Shown here: positions 51,841-60,894 of the stretch, piece by piece
Numbering within the stretch: position 1 is the first letter of the stretch
How the letters are laid out: each line of letters opens with the position of its first letter
Assembly: GCF_040359615.1 (NCBI RefSeq)
Contig: NZ_CP132942.1
Span: 5,518,001 to 5,582,000 of the forward strand
DNA from: Tunturibacter psychrotolerans
GTDB taxonomy: Bacteria; Acidobacteriota; Terriglobia; Terriglobales; Acidobacteriaceae
Length of the DNA: 64,000 nucleotides
Reading direction: 5' to 3'
Notes under the pieces: model-generated
The model's input: only the letters and a program-made list of their open reading frames with translations
Told to the model about the DNA's origin: nothing
Databases searched by the model: none
Position numbers and translations under genes: made by a program

Positions 51841-52479
51841 ATGATGAACAAGGGTAGAACGATCGATGATACGCACCCGTTGCATACATCGGTTGGGGAT
51901 TTTGTCGCGGGCCTGAAGGAGCTGGAGCGGGACCTGATTACGAAGGATCGGATTGCGGAGTATATGGCCGCGACGACCCTGCGGGCGGAGGCACTTCAGC
52001 ACTACATCTGGTGGCGGGATAGTTTTTATACGCGGAATTTGATCTATCGGGATGAGTTGTTTGAGGTGATGACAATCTGCTGGTCGCCGGGGCAGAAGAC
52101 GGCGATTCATACGCATAACGGGCAGCTTGGGTGGATGACGGTGTCACAGGGTGAGGTGCTGACGCACGAGTTTCACCATACGAGCTGTAACGCTCCGCAG
52201 AACCAGAACGTGGTGAATATCGATTGCATGGGTGGTGCGACGGAGCTTCAAATCGATAAGGTGCGGACGGTTGGGTGTGCGGAAGGGACCGGGATGGTGA
52301 CGGTGGATAAGCTGCAGACAATTCACCAGATTGAAAACGCGGGCAAGGGTGGATGTATCAGCTTGCATGTGTACTCTAAGCCCTTTGATTCGTGTATTGC
52401 GTTTGATCTGGAGAAGCAACGGTGCTATCGCCGGCAGTTGAGCTACTTCAGCAAGGATGGGGAGCTAGTGGAGAAGTAG
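51841..52479 (+). CDS. Cysteine-dioxygenase-type cupin
   Basis: 212 residues. Iron ligands His90 and His92 in TAIHTHNGQLGWM and His162 in TIHQIENAG; the CDO-type Tyr is in SLHVYSKPFDSC (Tyr178). The position that carries the cross-linking Cys in animal CDO is Gly97 here, as in many bacterial CDOs. It should oxidise cysteine or a related thiol to the sulfinate. ATG 51841 is preceded by GGTGAG; an upstream in-frame start is less likely. It is the first gene of the rightward ATP-grasp cluster, 49 bases before the ligase gene, an unusual partner. A 3-mercaptopropionate dioxygenase role is also possible. Confidence 0.88.
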   Translation: MMNKGRTIDDTHPLHTSVGDFVAGLKELERDLITKDRIAEYMAATTLRAEALQHYIWWRDSFYTRNLIYRDELFEVMTICWSPGQKTAIHTHNGQLGWMTVSQGEVLTHEFHHTSCNAPQNQNVVNIDCMGGATELQIDKVRTVGCAEGTGMVTVDKLQTIHQIENAGKGGCISLHVYSKPFDSCIAFDLEKQRCYRRQLSYFSKDGELVEK

Positions 52480-52528
52480 AGATTGAGTTTGGTGGCGTGG
52501 GGATGTGCCGCTATACTCAAGGCTCCCA

Positions 52529-53995
52529 ATGCAACCAGCTCAATCATCCCAGTTCGAGCATGCGGCGCTGAAAAACTATCTGCTGGACCATGCTTATGAT
52601 GAGATGTTCCTCGGGCAGGGTGACCTGCATCGGCACTGCGAGCCTTTGCTGGATCACTTTTTGTCGCTGCCTTCCGAGGAGTTGCAACGAAGGAAGCAGG
52701 CGGCCGATCTCAGCTTTCTGAACCAGGGCATCACGTTTACCGTGTATGGGCGCGAAGAGGGGACGGAGAAGATCTTTCCGTATGACCTGATTCCGCGAAT
52801 CATTACAGCTGCCGAGTGGGAGACGGTTGAGCATGGGCTGACGCAGCGGATTACGGCGCTGAATCTTTTCTTAAAGGACATCTATAACGAGGGACGGATT
52901 CTGGATGACGGAATCGTGCCGCGTGAAGTGGTGTATAGCTGTAAACACTATCGCCGGCAGATGATGGGGCTGCAGGTTCCGCGGAATGTTTATATCGCCG
53001 TGTGCGGGACGGATCTGATTCGTCTGGAGAGCGGCGAGTTCGTGGTGCTGGAGGATAATCTTCGCGTGCCGAGCGGCGTCAGCTACATGCTGACCAATCG
53101 CAGGGTGATGAAGAGGATCTTTCCGCAACTGTTTCGCAGCTATAACGTGCGGCCGATTGAACAGTACACGCAGCTGCTGCTGGGGACTCTGCGGTCGCTC
53201 GCGCCCGAGGGACGTCCGGAGCCGAATATTGTTCTGCTTTCGCCAGGGGTGTTCAACTCGGCCTACTTTGAGCATGCGTATCTTGCCCGGCAGATGGGGA
53301 TCGAGCTGGTGGAGGGGCGCGATCTGGTGACGCATGACAATGTTGTGTACATGCGGACGACGATTGGGCTGCGACGGGTGGATGTGATCTATCGGCGTGT
53401 GGACGATGACTTTATCGATCCGCTGGCGTTTCGTGGAGATTCAATTCTTGGAGTCGCGGGGTTGTTCAATGCTTATCGCGCGGGGAATGTGACGCTGGCG
53501 AATGCGTTCGGGACAGGTGTGGCCGATGACAAGGCGTTGTATGCGTATGTTCCGGAGATCATCAAGTACTACCTGAGCGAAGAGCCGGTGCTGAAAAATG
53601 TTGAGACTTATCTGCTGACGAGGCCTAAGGAGCGGCAGCATGTGCTGGCGAATCTCGACAAGCTGGTGGTGAAGGCGGTGGGCGAGAGCGGTGGGTATGG
53701 GATGTTGATTGGGCCGCAGTCGACCAAGGCGCAGCAGGAGGAGTTCGCACGGAAGATTGAGGCGGATCCGAGGAACTATATTGCTCAACCGACGATCTCG
53801 TTTTCGCGGGCGCCTTGTTTGATCGGTGATGAACTGCAGCCGCGCCATGTGGATCTGCGACCTTATGTGCTGTATGGCGATAAGGTGACGATTGTGCCCG
53901 GCGGTTTGACGCGTGTTGCGTTGAATCAGGGATCGCTAGTGGTGAACTCTTCGCAGGGTGGCGGGAGCAAAGATACGTGGGTGCTGAGTCAGTGA
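52529..53995 (+). CDS. Circularly permuted ATP-grasp protein (predicted amide ligase)
   Basis: 488 residues, matching DUF404/DUF407 (CP_ATPgrasp) proteins: [20 protein letters not shown] at the N-terminus, GVTFTVYGR-like ([20 protein letters not shown]), [35 protein letters not shown] (about 175-192), [14 protein letters not shown] and the C-terminal [17 protein letters not shown] with [15 protein letters not shown]. The fold should use ATP to join a carboxylate and an amine; the substrates are not known. ATG 52529 has AAGG seven bases upstream. The alpha-E gene begins 12 bases after its stop. Confidence 0.93.
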   Translation: MQPAQSSQFEHAALKNYLLDHAYDEMFLGQGDLHRHCEPLLDHFLSLPSEELQRRKQAADLSFLNQGITFTVYGREEGTEKIFPYDLIPRIITAAEWETVEHGLTQRITALNLFLKDIYNEGRILDDGIVPREVVYSCKHYRRQMMGLQVPRNVYIAVCGTDLIRLESGEFVVLEDNLRVPSGVSYMLTNRRVMKRIFPQLFRSYNVRPIEQYTQLLLGTLRSLAPEGRPEPNIVLLSPGVFNSAYFEHAYLARQMGIELVEGRDLVTHDNVVYMRTTIGLRRVDVIYRRVDDDFIDPLAFRGDSILGVAGLFNAYRAGNVTLANAFGTGVADDKALYAYVPEIIKYYLSEEPVLKNVETYLLTRPKERQHVLANLDKLVVKAVGESGGYGMLIGPQSTKAQQEEFARKIEADPRNYIAQPTISFSRAPCLIGDELQPRHVDLRPYVLYGDKVTIVPGGLTRVALNQGSLVVNSSQGGGSKDTWVLSQ

Positions 53996-54007
53996 AGGGA
54001 GATGCCG

Positions 54008-54994
54008 ATGCTGTCACGGGTTGCGGATAGTTTGTACTGGATGAGCCGGTATCTCGAGCGCGCGGAACATACGACGCGGCTGCTGGATGTTAATCTGAAC
54101 CTTATGCTCGATGAGAGCCCGATCAGCGCCGAGCGGCGATGGCAGCGTGTGTTGGATGCTCTGGGCAGGCCGAAGAATATCGAGTGGACAGGGGAGCCGT
54201 ATGCGTTGACACAAGCGCTGACTTTCGACACGGACAACAAGGCTTCGATTCTGTCGTGCATTATTGCAGCGCGGGAGAACTCGCGGCATGTGAGGGAGCA
54301 GATTTCGACAGAGCAGTGGCACCGGCTTAACAGCCTTTATTTGCAGGTGACGCGACCAGAGCTCCAGCACCGTACGCTGTCGGAGGCCCTCGGGGCGGGA
54401 ATGACGCAGCCGAGCGAGTTTTTACAATCGGTGATGGAGGCGGCACATCAGTTTCAAGGTGTGACGGATTCGACGATGAACCACGGTGAGGGCTGGCAGT
54501 TTATTCAGGTGGGGCGGTACATTGAACGAGCGTGCGCGACGGCGCTGTTGCTTCAGGCGTACCACGTTGATCTGTGGGAACATCCCGAGAGGGCGATAGA
54601 CGGCAATGAGTACCTGGACTGGATGGGGCTGCTGCGCTCTGCGACTGCATTTGAGGCGTACTGCAAGGTATATACCGCCGACCTGACGCCTGATCAGATC
54701 TTCGAGTTTCTTCTGCTCGATGAAGAGTTTCCGCACTCAGTTCGATTTTCGATCGATAGCCTTCAGTGCGCGCTCGAGAAGATTCAGGGGGACAGCGGCA
54801 GGAGCCGCGCTGACGGCTTGCGGCGGTTGAGCGGGCGACTGCAGTCGTCGCTAAACTACAGCAGCGTGGACGAGATTTTGAATCAGGACGTGGTGGCGTA
54901 TTTGGGGGGCATCCAGGCTCAGTGCCGAGCGATTCATGAGACGATCTACGAGTTGTACGTTGACTATTCCATTCAGGCGGCACTGGCAGGGTAG
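54008..54994 (+). CDS. Alpha-E (DUF403) domain protein
   Basis: 328 residues, all-helical. N-terminal MLSRVADSLYWMSRYLERAE is the family signature; several Glu/Asp-rich helices follow (EEFPHSVRFSIDSLQCALEK). ATG 54008 has GGGAG six bases upstream, better than the ATG at 54002. Alpha-E proteins accompany circularly permuted ATP-grasp ligases and transglutaminase-like peptidases; a catalytic or scaffold role in amide-bond formation has been proposed from comparative genomics but is not established. The next gene starts on the base after its stop. Confidence 0.93.
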   Translation: MLSRVADSLYWMSRYLERAEHTTRLLDVNLNLMLDESPISAERRWQRVLDALGRPKNIEWTGEPYALTQALTFDTDNKASILSCIIAARENSRHVREQISTEQWHRLNSLYLQVTRPELQHRTLSEALGAGMTQPSEFLQSVMEAAHQFQGVTDSTMNHGEGWQFIQVGRYIERACATALLLQAYHVDLWEHPERAIDGNEYLDWMGLLRSATAFEAYCKVYTADLTPDQIFEFLLLDEEFPHSVRFSIDSLQCALEKIQGDSGRSRADGLRRLSGRLQSSLNYSSVDEILNQDVVAYLGGIQAQCRAIHETIYELYVDYSIQAALAG

Positions 54995-56005
54995 ATGATC
55001 GAACAGGGACAGACAGCAGCCGCAACATTGGAGCCGATCACCAGCGGGAAGCGATCAAATATTGTGGACCTCGTGAAGGGTCTTGCGATCATCCTGGTCG
55101 TCTATGGCCATACGGCACAAGGGGCCGAGCATCGGGGCTGGTGGACGGGTCCAGGGATGGCGATCTCTGAAAATTTCATCTACAGCTTTCACATGCCTGC
55201 ATTTTTCTTTGTCTCGGGACTGTTTGTGCTGGGCAGCATTCGACGACGAGGAGCAGGCGACTTCATTCTCGATAAAGTGAAGACGATTCTGTATCCCTAT
55301 TTGTTGTTCGCTGTCATCTCCGCGACGCTCGGTCCTGCGATCGGGCGATTCCAGGTAAGCTATTCTCCTTTTCACTGGAAGACATTTCTGATGAACGTTG
55401 CGGACGGAAGCGTGAGCTGGTTCCTGTTCACGTTATTCTTCTGTCTTCTGGTGGCGTTACTGACGGCTCGGCTTCCGAACTGGCTGCGGTTTTTGCTCGC
55501 GGTGGTGGTTGCGATATCGCCAGCCTACGGTTCGTACATCATGAACCGCGTGCAGTGGGAGTTCTGCTTTGTTGCTGCCGGCATGTGGGTCGGCAATCAG
55601 ATCTTTCAGCTGGAACGTGTCCCAAAGTGGATGGCCGCCATTGGCTTTGTGCTGGTCGCTGCTTTTCAGTTCGCAGCTACCTATTTCTATGGATACCCGA
55701 ATCGGTGGACCTTTATCGGGCTGGGTCTGACCGGGACAGCTGCACTTCTTCTACTTGCCCGGGTGCTTGAGAATCACCGGGTGGGCGTGGCGCTGGTGTG
55801 GGTGGGACGAGCGTCGCTGGCGATCTTCCTGTTGAGCGCCTTTGCACAGGGAGCGACTCGGGCCGTGTTGTCGAGCCTGTTCCATACGAACAACCTGTGG
55901 CTTCAATTGCTCTTGCCGACAGCGTTCGCGACAGTTCTACCTGCTATTGTTTGGTATCAGCAGGACCGATGGCGGCTTGGCTGGCTCTTTCACTGGCCGT
56001 TTTAG
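54995..56005 (+). CDS. Membrane acyltransferase (acyltransferase 3 family)
   Basis: 336 residues with about ten TM helices. Family signatures: RSNIVDLVKGLAIILVVYGHT with the catalytic His in YGHT, FIYSFHMPAFFFVSGLFVLGS, and a Trp-rich C-terminal end. Such enzymes transfer acyl groups (often acetyl or succinyl) to sugars or other envelope molecules. It begins directly after the alpha-E stop with no gap and is followed 39 bases later by the transglutaminase gene, so it lies inside the ligase operon, where it is not a usual member. It could decorate the ligase product at the membrane (inference). Confidence 0.88.
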   Translation: MIEQGQTAAATLEPITSGKRSNIVDLVKGLAIILVVYGHTAQGAEHRGWWTGPGMAISENFIYSFHMPAFFFVSGLFVLGSIRRRGAGDFILDKVKTILYPYLLFAVISATLGPAIGRFQVSYSPFHWKTFLMNVADGSVSWFLFTLFFCLLVALLTARLPNWLRFLLAVVVAISPAYGSYIMNRVQWEFCFVAAGMWVGNQIFQLERVPKWMAAIGFVLVAAFQFAATYFYGYPNRWTFIGLGLTGTAALLLLARVLENHRVGVALVWVGRASLAIFLLSAFAQGATRAVLSSLFHTNNLWLQLLLPTAFATVLPAIVWYQQDRWRLGWLFHWPF

Positions 56006-56044
56006 CAGATGCAGCATATCCCGCGAGGTCGAAAGGGTGAGGCT

Positions 56045-57040
56045 ATGTACTATTCGATTCGCCATCTAACGAAGTTCCTGTACAGCAACCAGGTGAGCGA
56101 GAGCATGATGGAGACGCGGATGCACCCGCGAAGCGATCAGAATCAGCGCTGCCTGACGTTTCATCTTTCAGTAAGCCCGCGATGCAGAGTCTTCAGCTAT
56201 CGCGACCATCTGTCGAATCATGTTCACCACTTCGATATTCCGGGGATGCATGGACAGTTGGTGATTGTTGCCGAGTCGCTGGTGGAGGTACAACCGGCAG
56301 CGCAGGTTCCGGCGTTTCTGGCGCCGGACGCGTGGGCGGATCTGGACGCGATGGTGGAGCAGGGCGACTACTGGGAGATGTTGCTGCCGAGTGAATTTAC
56401 TGCGCCGACGCCGGCGTTGGACGCTTTGTCGGCGGAGCTCGATGTGCGACGCAGAGACGATCCGCTGATGGTGCTGCATCATTTAAACCAGCAGATCTAT
56501 GAATACTTTGATTACAAGCCGAAGTCGACTAATGTCGATTCGCCGATCGATCTGGCGTTGGGTACAAAGGCCGGTGTTTGCCAGGACTTTGCGCACATCA
56601 TGATTACGCTGGTGCGGTCGAAGCTGCGGATTCCCTGCCGGTACGTGAGCGGATACCTGTTTCATGGTGAGAGCGACATGGACCGGTCGATCAGTTCGGC
56701 GACGCATGCGTGGATTGAGGCGTTGATTCCGCACCTGGGATGGGTGGGGTTCGACCCGACGAACTGGCTTGTAGCCGGGGACAGGCATATTCGGACGGCG
56801 ATTGGGAGAGACTACTCCGATGTGCCGCCGACCCATGGGATCTTTCGCGGACGCGCTGCGAGTGAGCTGACCGTCGCTGTGAGGGTGACGCCGAGTCTGG
56901 GGACGCCGTCGCTCGATCAGGAGCTTCCGGTTCCTGAGGACTGGTCGATTCTGGTGGAGAGGGCGACGCAACTGCCGGAGCAGCCGCCTCCACCGACGCG
57001 GCAGCAACAGATGGCGCAGCAGCAGCAGGATAATAACTAA
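56045..57040 (+). CDS. Transglutaminase-like cysteine peptidase/amide enzyme
   Basis: 331 residues: an N-terminal beta domain (1-130; MYYSIRHLTKFLYSNQVSES) and a transglutaminase core with Cys179 in GTKAGVCQDFAHIM, His221 in ATHAWIEALIPHLG and Asp237 in GFDPTNW. ATG 56045 is chosen by family N-terminus; the frame is open to 56009. The C-terminal ~40 residues are low-complexity with Pro and Gln runs. Partner of ATP-grasp/alpha-E pairs in many bacteria; expected to cleave or form amide bonds on the ligase product or its target. Its end overlaps the end of the convergent SDR gene by 4 bases. Confidence 0.94.
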   Translation: MYYSIRHLTKFLYSNQVSESMMETRMHPRSDQNQRCLTFHLSVSPRCRVFSYRDHLSNHVHHFDIPGMHGQLVIVAESLVEVQPAAQVPAFLAPDAWADLDAMVEQGDYWEMLLPSEFTAPTPALDALSAELDVRRRDDPLMVLHHLNQQIYEYFDYKPKSTNVDSPIDLALGTKAGVCQDFAHIMITLVRSKLRIPCRYVSGYLFHGESDMDRSISSATHAWIEALIPHLGWVGFDPTNWLVAGDRHIRTAIGRDYSDVPPTHGIFRGRAASELTVAVRVTPSLGTPSLDQELPVPEDWSILVERATQLPEQPPPPTRQQQMAQQQQDNN

Positions 57041-57804
57041 AGATTCAGCTTTTTGAAGATGCGCTCTGGAATGTTGCGGATGATGAACATGATGGGCTGC
57101 CATTGGAATGGGACGTAGAGGATGTCTTTGCGTTTGTCGATGGCGCTGACGATGGACTCTGCGACCGATTCGACGTCGGCGAATTTTTCACTCTTAGGCA
57201 TGTTGGCCGTCATCGCTGTTTTGACGGGGCCGGGCTTGATGGTGAGTACGGTGACGCCTTCGCGGTCGACGCGGTTGCGCAGGCCGCCCAGGAAGGCTGA
57301 GAGACCGGCTTTGGAGGAGCCGTATAGGTAGTTGGATTTGCGGCCGCGGTCACCGGCTACCGAGGAGATGACTGCGATGGTTCCCGCTCGGCGCTGGACG
57401 CAGAAGTTGGCGAGCCAGGTGAGGAGCGAAACGGGCGCGACGAAGTTGGTGTGGAGGATCTGGGCGGCGGTGTTGAAGTCGCGCTCGGCTTCGATCTGGT
57501 CGCCAAGGATTCCGTGGGCGAGGTATGCAATGTCCATGCCGGTGAGGGAGTTGACGGCGTGGGCGAGGAGCGCGGGATGCTGGTCGGTGTCGTCGAGATC
57601 GGCAACGGCAGTGTCGACGTAGCTGGCTCCGCGGGTTTTGAGATCGGCGGCGACGGCGGCTAGTTTTTCGGCGTTGCGGGCGACGAGGAAGAGGCTAGCG
57701 CCCTGGAAGGCCCAAATGCGGCAGGTGGCTTCGGCGATGCCAGAGGTGGCGCCGAGGACGAGGATCTTGCGGGGTGTTGTCGTGGTGTGCGGGGTGGTGC
57801 TCAT
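57037..57804 (-). CDS. Short-chain reductase, DprE2-like
   Basis: 255 residues. NAD(P) site LVLGATSGIAEATCRIWAFQ, YLAHGILGDQ replacing the NNAG, SSVAGDRGRKSNYLYGSSKA (active-site Ser and Tyr-x3-Lys) and a C-terminal tail ending in IRNIPERIFKKLNL. This resembles DprE2, which reduces the 2-keto intermediate made by DprE1 on a polyprenyl-phosphate-linked ribose. The FAD oxidase gene 20 bases upstream on the same strand supports the pairing. ATG 57804 is chosen because the longer frame overlaps that gene. Confidence 0.85.
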   Translation of the reverse strand: MSTTPHTTTTPRKILVLGATSGIAEATCRIWAFQGASLFLVARNAEKLAAVAADLKTRGASYVDTAVADLDDTDQHPALLAHAVNSLTGMDIAYLAHGILGDQIEAERDFNTAAQILHTNFVAPVSLLTWLANFCVQRRAGTIAVISSVAGDRGRKSNYLYGSSKAGLSAFLGGLRNRVDREGVTVLTIKPGPVKTAMTANMPKSEKFADVESVAESIVSAIDKRKDILYVPFQWQPIMFIIRNIPERIFKKLNL

Positions 57805-57823
57805 AGGCTTGCGGTGTCCGGTC

Positions 57824-59173
57824 TTATGAATTTTGGGTGACGCGCTCCCAGAAGCTTGATGTGAGTAGGGGGTCACGGTATTGGGCGAAGTGCTGCCATT
57901 GGGGATAGAAGGCCTGGAACTGAGGAGCTGTCATGGCGGCGTCTTTAGCGGGGTACAGACGGCCGCCGAACTCGAGCGTCATATCCGCGAGGCGCTGGAA
58001 GAGTGGGAAGCTTTTGTCAGGCTTGATAGGAAAGTCGAGGGCTAGCGTGATGCCGGGTTTGGGGAAGCTCATCATGCCAGGAGAGGGGGCGTCGCCGAAG
58101 GCTTTTAGTACAGCGAGAAAGCTGGCGAGGCCGGATTTGGCGACCTCGTGGAGGATAGCGATAGTTCCCTCTTTGGCGTGCTCCCACGGGATGACGTACT
58201 GGAACTGAAGGAGGCCGCGCTTGCCGTACATGCGGTTCCAGCGGAGGACCTTGTCGAGTGGGTAAAAAAAGGGCTCGTAGTCCTGCACGGCGACGACCCG
58301 TTTGTGGATCTGCTTGTGAAAGAAAGCTGTATTGAAGAGGCTGACGGAGAGCGCGTTGAGCGCAAAGCCAGGGGCCTCGAAGGGGAAGACAAGCTTTGGT
58401 TTGGGCGACGGTTTGAGGTCGTCCTTTTTCGTTGAGTGATCGCCCTGCATGAAGACGCCTCGGGCAAAGTTCCGGCCAGTGGAGGTGACGTCGACCCAAC
58501 TGACGGTGTACTCGACGTCGTGCGCCTGGTTGGTGAGGTCGAGGAACTCGTCGATGCCGTGGAACTGGATGCCCTCGTAGTCGATCTTGCGAGAGACGAT
58601 GGGCTTGAGACGGAGGGTGGCCCAAGTGATGACTCCGGTAAGGCCGAGGCCGCCGATAGTGGCGGAGTAGAACTCGGGGTTTTCCGTTGGGGAGCAGATC
58701 ATGTGGGAGCCGTCGGAGCGGACGAGCTCGAGCTGTGCGATGTGACAGCCGAATGTTCCGGCGGTGTGGTGATTTTTGCCGTGGATATCGTTAGCAATTG
58801 CTCCACCGAGGGTTACATATTTCGTTCCGGGGGAAACGGGGAGGAAGAAGCCGCGCGGGACGGCGAAGTCCAGGATCTGCGCGAGAGTTACGCCAGCTTC
58901 GGCGGTGAGGAGTCCAGTCTCGGCATCGAAGTTGATGAGGCGATTCATCGCGGTGGTGACGAGGAGGTTGCCGTCCTTGAGGAGGCAGACGTCGCCATAG
59001 CTGCGGCCCATGCCAACGGGGAGTGCACCGTTATGGAGGTCGGCGGTGAGGGCGGGGAAATCGCTTTGCCAGTGGAGCGGGAGGAGCTTTGCGCCGTAGG
59101 TGGGGTAGCGGCCCCAGGATTCGAAGGGAGCTTGCACTTGAGAGGCTTCCTCGGTTGCGGTTGGATCTGGCAT
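57824..59173 (-). CDS. FAD-linked oxidase, DprE1-like
   Basis: 449 residues of the vanillyl-alcohol-oxidase FAD fold. Signatures match the decaprenylphosphoryl-ribose 2'-oxidase group: SWGRYPTYGAKLLPL near the N-terminus, MGRSYGDVCLLKDGNLL, PGTKYVTLGGAIANDIHGK followed by NHH, and GLTGVITWATLRLKPI. DprE1/DprE2 together epimerise a polyprenyl-phospho-sugar; in mycobacteria the product feeds arabinan synthesis. Here the lipid and product are unknown. ATG 59173 is chosen by alignment; no strong ribosome-binding site is seen. Confidence 0.87.
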   Translation of the reverse strand: MPDPTATEEASQVQAPFESWGRYPTYGAKLLPLHWQSDFPALTADLHNGALPVGMGRSYGDVCLLKDGNLLVTTAMNRLINFDAETGLLTAEAGVTLAQILDFAVPRGFFLPVSPGTKYVTLGGAIANDIHGKNHHTAGTFGCHIAQLELVRSDGSHMICSPTENPEFYSATIGGLGLTGVITWATLRLKPIVSRKIDYEGIQFHGIDEFLDLTNQAHDVEYTVSWVDVTSTGRNFARGVFMQGDHSTKKDDLKPSPKPKLVFPFEAPGFALNALSVSLFNTAFFHKQIHKRVVAVQDYEPFFYPLDKVLRWNRMYGKRGLLQFQYVIPWEHAKEGTIAILHEVAKSGLASFLAVLKAFGDAPSPGMMSFPKPGITLALDFPIKPDKSFPLFQRLADMTLEFGGRLYPAKDAAMTAPQFQAFYPQWQHFAQYRDPLLTSSFWERVTQNS

Positions 59174-59216
59174 AAGGACAGGATACTGGTTCGCGACGAT
59201 GGCGCGATTAAAAAGC

Positions 59217-59246
59217 AAGAGGCACAGCATGGGCCGTGCCTCTTTT
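59217..59246. terminator. Bidirectional terminator downstream of rplT
   Basis: AAGAGGCAC (59217-59225) pairs with GTGCCTCTT (59236-59244). On the minus strand the stem is followed by GCTTTTT, which ends rplT transcription before the DprE1-like gene. Confidence 0.85.
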
Positions 59247-59263
59247 GAAACGGCTGCTGCTTT

Positions 59264-59665
59264 TTAGGCAGCAGCAGTGCTGCGATTTGCGGCGTGCTTG
59301 TCTGCTGCAATCTTCAGGGCTGCCTTTGCCTGCACGGTGAGTGCGGCAAAGCCAGCTGCGTCGTTGGCGGCGATATCGGCGAGGACCTTGCGGTCGAGCT
59401 GATTGCCGGCGAGCTTGAGGCCGTTGATGAAGGTCGAGTAGCTCATGCCGTTGATGCGGCAGGCTGCGTTGATGCGGACGATCCAGAGGGCGCGGAACTG
59501 GCGCTTCTTCTGTTTACGGCCGGTGTAGGCGAACTTGAGTCCGCGCTCGACGGCTTCCTGAGCGGCCTGGTAGAGCTTGGATTTGGTGAGGAAGTAACCA
59601 CTCGCGCGCTTGAGGATCTTTTTGCGGCGATCGTTGCGTTTTGTACTCCGTTTTACACGGGGCAT
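59264..59665 (-). CDS. rplT: 50S ribosomal protein L20
   Basis: Early-assembly 23S rRNA-binding protein. 133 residues; typical L20 is about 115-120, so there is a C-terminal Ala/Lys-rich extension ([16 protein letters not shown]). Family start [18 protein letters not shown], with [20 protein letters not shown] in the middle. It lies 262 bases after rpmI, an unusually long gap that contains a pseudoknot-like sequence. Confidence 0.97.
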   Translation of the reverse strand: MPRVKRSTKRNDRRKKILKRASGYFLTKSKLYQAAQEAVERGLKFAYTGRKQKKRQFRALWIVRINAACRINGMSYSTFINGLKLAGNQLDRKVLADIAANDAAGFAALTVQAKAALKIAADKHAANRSTAAA

Positions 59666-59927
59666 CGTGCTTCTCCTTTTGCGTACATCGTTTAAGCGGC
59701 TGGAGGTAAGGGTCGCATTCTCGTCTCAATCAGACTATTGGATGTTCTGAAAGGGACTCGTGAGAACGACGATGTGGCCTCTTCACTCGCTATGCAACTT
59801 CAAGTCTCGGTGGAATCGCTAACGCGGTTCCAGGGGCCGGAACGCTTTGCTGGCCCTTTGCTTTTTGAGCGACTCGACTTGAAAAACTTGTGCTTCCCTT
59901 TTCCTGAAAGACTTTGGTGGGTCTTTA
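59666..59927 (-). promoter_or_regulatory. rpmI-rplT spacer with candidate pseudoknot leader
   Basis: No gene is convincing in the 262 bases. On the minus strand, GGGCC (complement of 59852-59856) can pair with GGCCC (complement of 59833-59838), while GTTCC between them (59839-59843) can pair with GGAAC beyond (59827-59831): an H-type pseudoknot. L20 is known to autoregulate through leader structures that mimic 23S rRNA, in E. coli including a pseudoknot, so this is a candidate L20 site. Confidence 0.4.
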
Positions 59928-60125
59928 TCAGGCGTAAGGAAGCATTCGGGCAACCTTGTGTTGATCCGCCTCGGAGATAAGCGCCGACCCGCCGAGCTTG
60001 CGCTTGGTCTTGGTGGCCTTGGAGGTGAGGATGTGGCGCATCTTGGACTGGCCGCGCTTGAACTTGCCGGTGCCGGTCTTATGAAAGCGCTTGGCTGCGC
60101 CGCTGTGGGTCTTCAACTTTGGCAT
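59928..60125 (-). CDS. rpmI: 50S ribosomal protein L35
   Basis: 65 residues, normal size. [20 protein letters not shown] at the N-terminus, then [18 protein letters not shown] and a basic-acidic end. In most bacteria the order is infC-rpmI-rplT; here infC is missing and an acetyltransferase gene lies upstream, so infC must be elsewhere on the chromosome. Confidence 0.97.
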   Translation of the reverse strand: MPKLKTHSGAAKRFHKTGTGKFKRGQSKMRHILTSKATKTKRKLGGSALISEADQHKVARMLPYA

Positions 60126-60274
60126 GGTGTTCCTGACGAAAACTGTGTTCTGGACAACTTACTGAGTATATACGAGGATGGCGGGCGAGGTTGCATCTAT
60201 TTCAGGGCCTCGGTCAGGCTGGATTGGAGTATTTGCCAAGGTACTGGAAACGAGGGACTTGAATGGGCCAAAGC

Positions 60275-60802
60275 CTATGAGAGCGGCTTTTCCATGGCGA
60301 GGAAGTAGAGATCGTCGCGTCGAGGCACACCGAAACGTTGGTCTCCGTAAGGGAAAGGCTCGCGTTCGCCGGTGAAACGGTACCCTCGGCGCTCATACCA
60401 TTCGATCAGTGTTTGACGGAGCCAGATGACGGTAATCCTGACCCGGGTAGCGCCCTGGGCCTTAAAGTCGCTTTCGGCCTTTGACAGGAGTGCTCTGCCG
60501 AGACCTTCAGCCTGGCGTTGGGGGTCGATCGAAAGCATGGAGAGATATCCGACGGTCGACCCGGAAGTGCGCTCGAGAGAGACACATCCTGCAAGCGGGC
60601 CGTGGAGGTGATCCCTCATCAACAGGATCGTAAGATTGTTCTTTGAGAGCATGTCAGCGAGCATCGCTGAGTCGATCCTTTGGCCGCTAATGACTTTGGC
60701 TTCGCTAGCCCAGCCCGCCTCGGAGCTTTTGCCTCTGTAGGCGTTGTTGACGAAGGTGACGAGTTCCTCGATATCGGCGTGTGTGGCAGAAACGAAGATC
60801 AT
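60275..60802 (-). CDS. GNAT-family N-acetyltransferase
   Basis: 175 residues. Starts IFVSATHADIEELVTFVNNA; acetyl-CoA loop LSIDPQRQAEGLGRALLSKA (Q-x-x-G-L-G); then VRITVIWLRQTLIEWYERRG and GYRFTGEREPFPYGD. The C-terminal EPFPYGDQRFGVPRRDDLY form is seen in eukaryote-like and bacterial GNATs acting on small molecules. Substrate unknown. No signal peptide. It stands alone between rpmI and the Hsp31-like gene, with about 150 bp to rpmI. Confidence 0.9.
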   Translation of the reverse strand: MIFVSATHADIEELVTFVNNAYRGKSSEAGWASEAKVISGQRIDSAMLADMLSKNNLTILLMRDHLHGPLAGCVSLERTSGSTVGYLSMLSIDPQRQAEGLGRALLSKAESDFKAQGATRVRITVIWLRQTLIEWYERRGYRFTGEREPFPYGDQRFGVPRRDDLYFLAMEKPLS

Positions 60803-60860
60803 TTCATTGATTATCCGGCCTTAAGTCACCGCCGCGTCAACGTATGTTCCTTGTAATAAT

Positions 60861-60894
60861 CGATCAGGCCAAATCAAACCGTCCGGCCTGATCG
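60861..60894 (-). terminator. Terminator of the Hsp31-like gene
   Basis: Perfect 10-bp stem CGATCAGGCC (60861-60870) with GGCCTGATCG (60885-60894), 14-base loop; on the minus strand ATTATTAC follows. It lies about 115 bases after the stop codon. Confidence 0.65.

Noticed and set aside
59738..59980. 80-residue plus-strand frame in the rpmI-rplT spacer
   Set aside because: It runs into rpmI on the opposite strand and has no family resemblance; the spacer is better explained as leader RNA.
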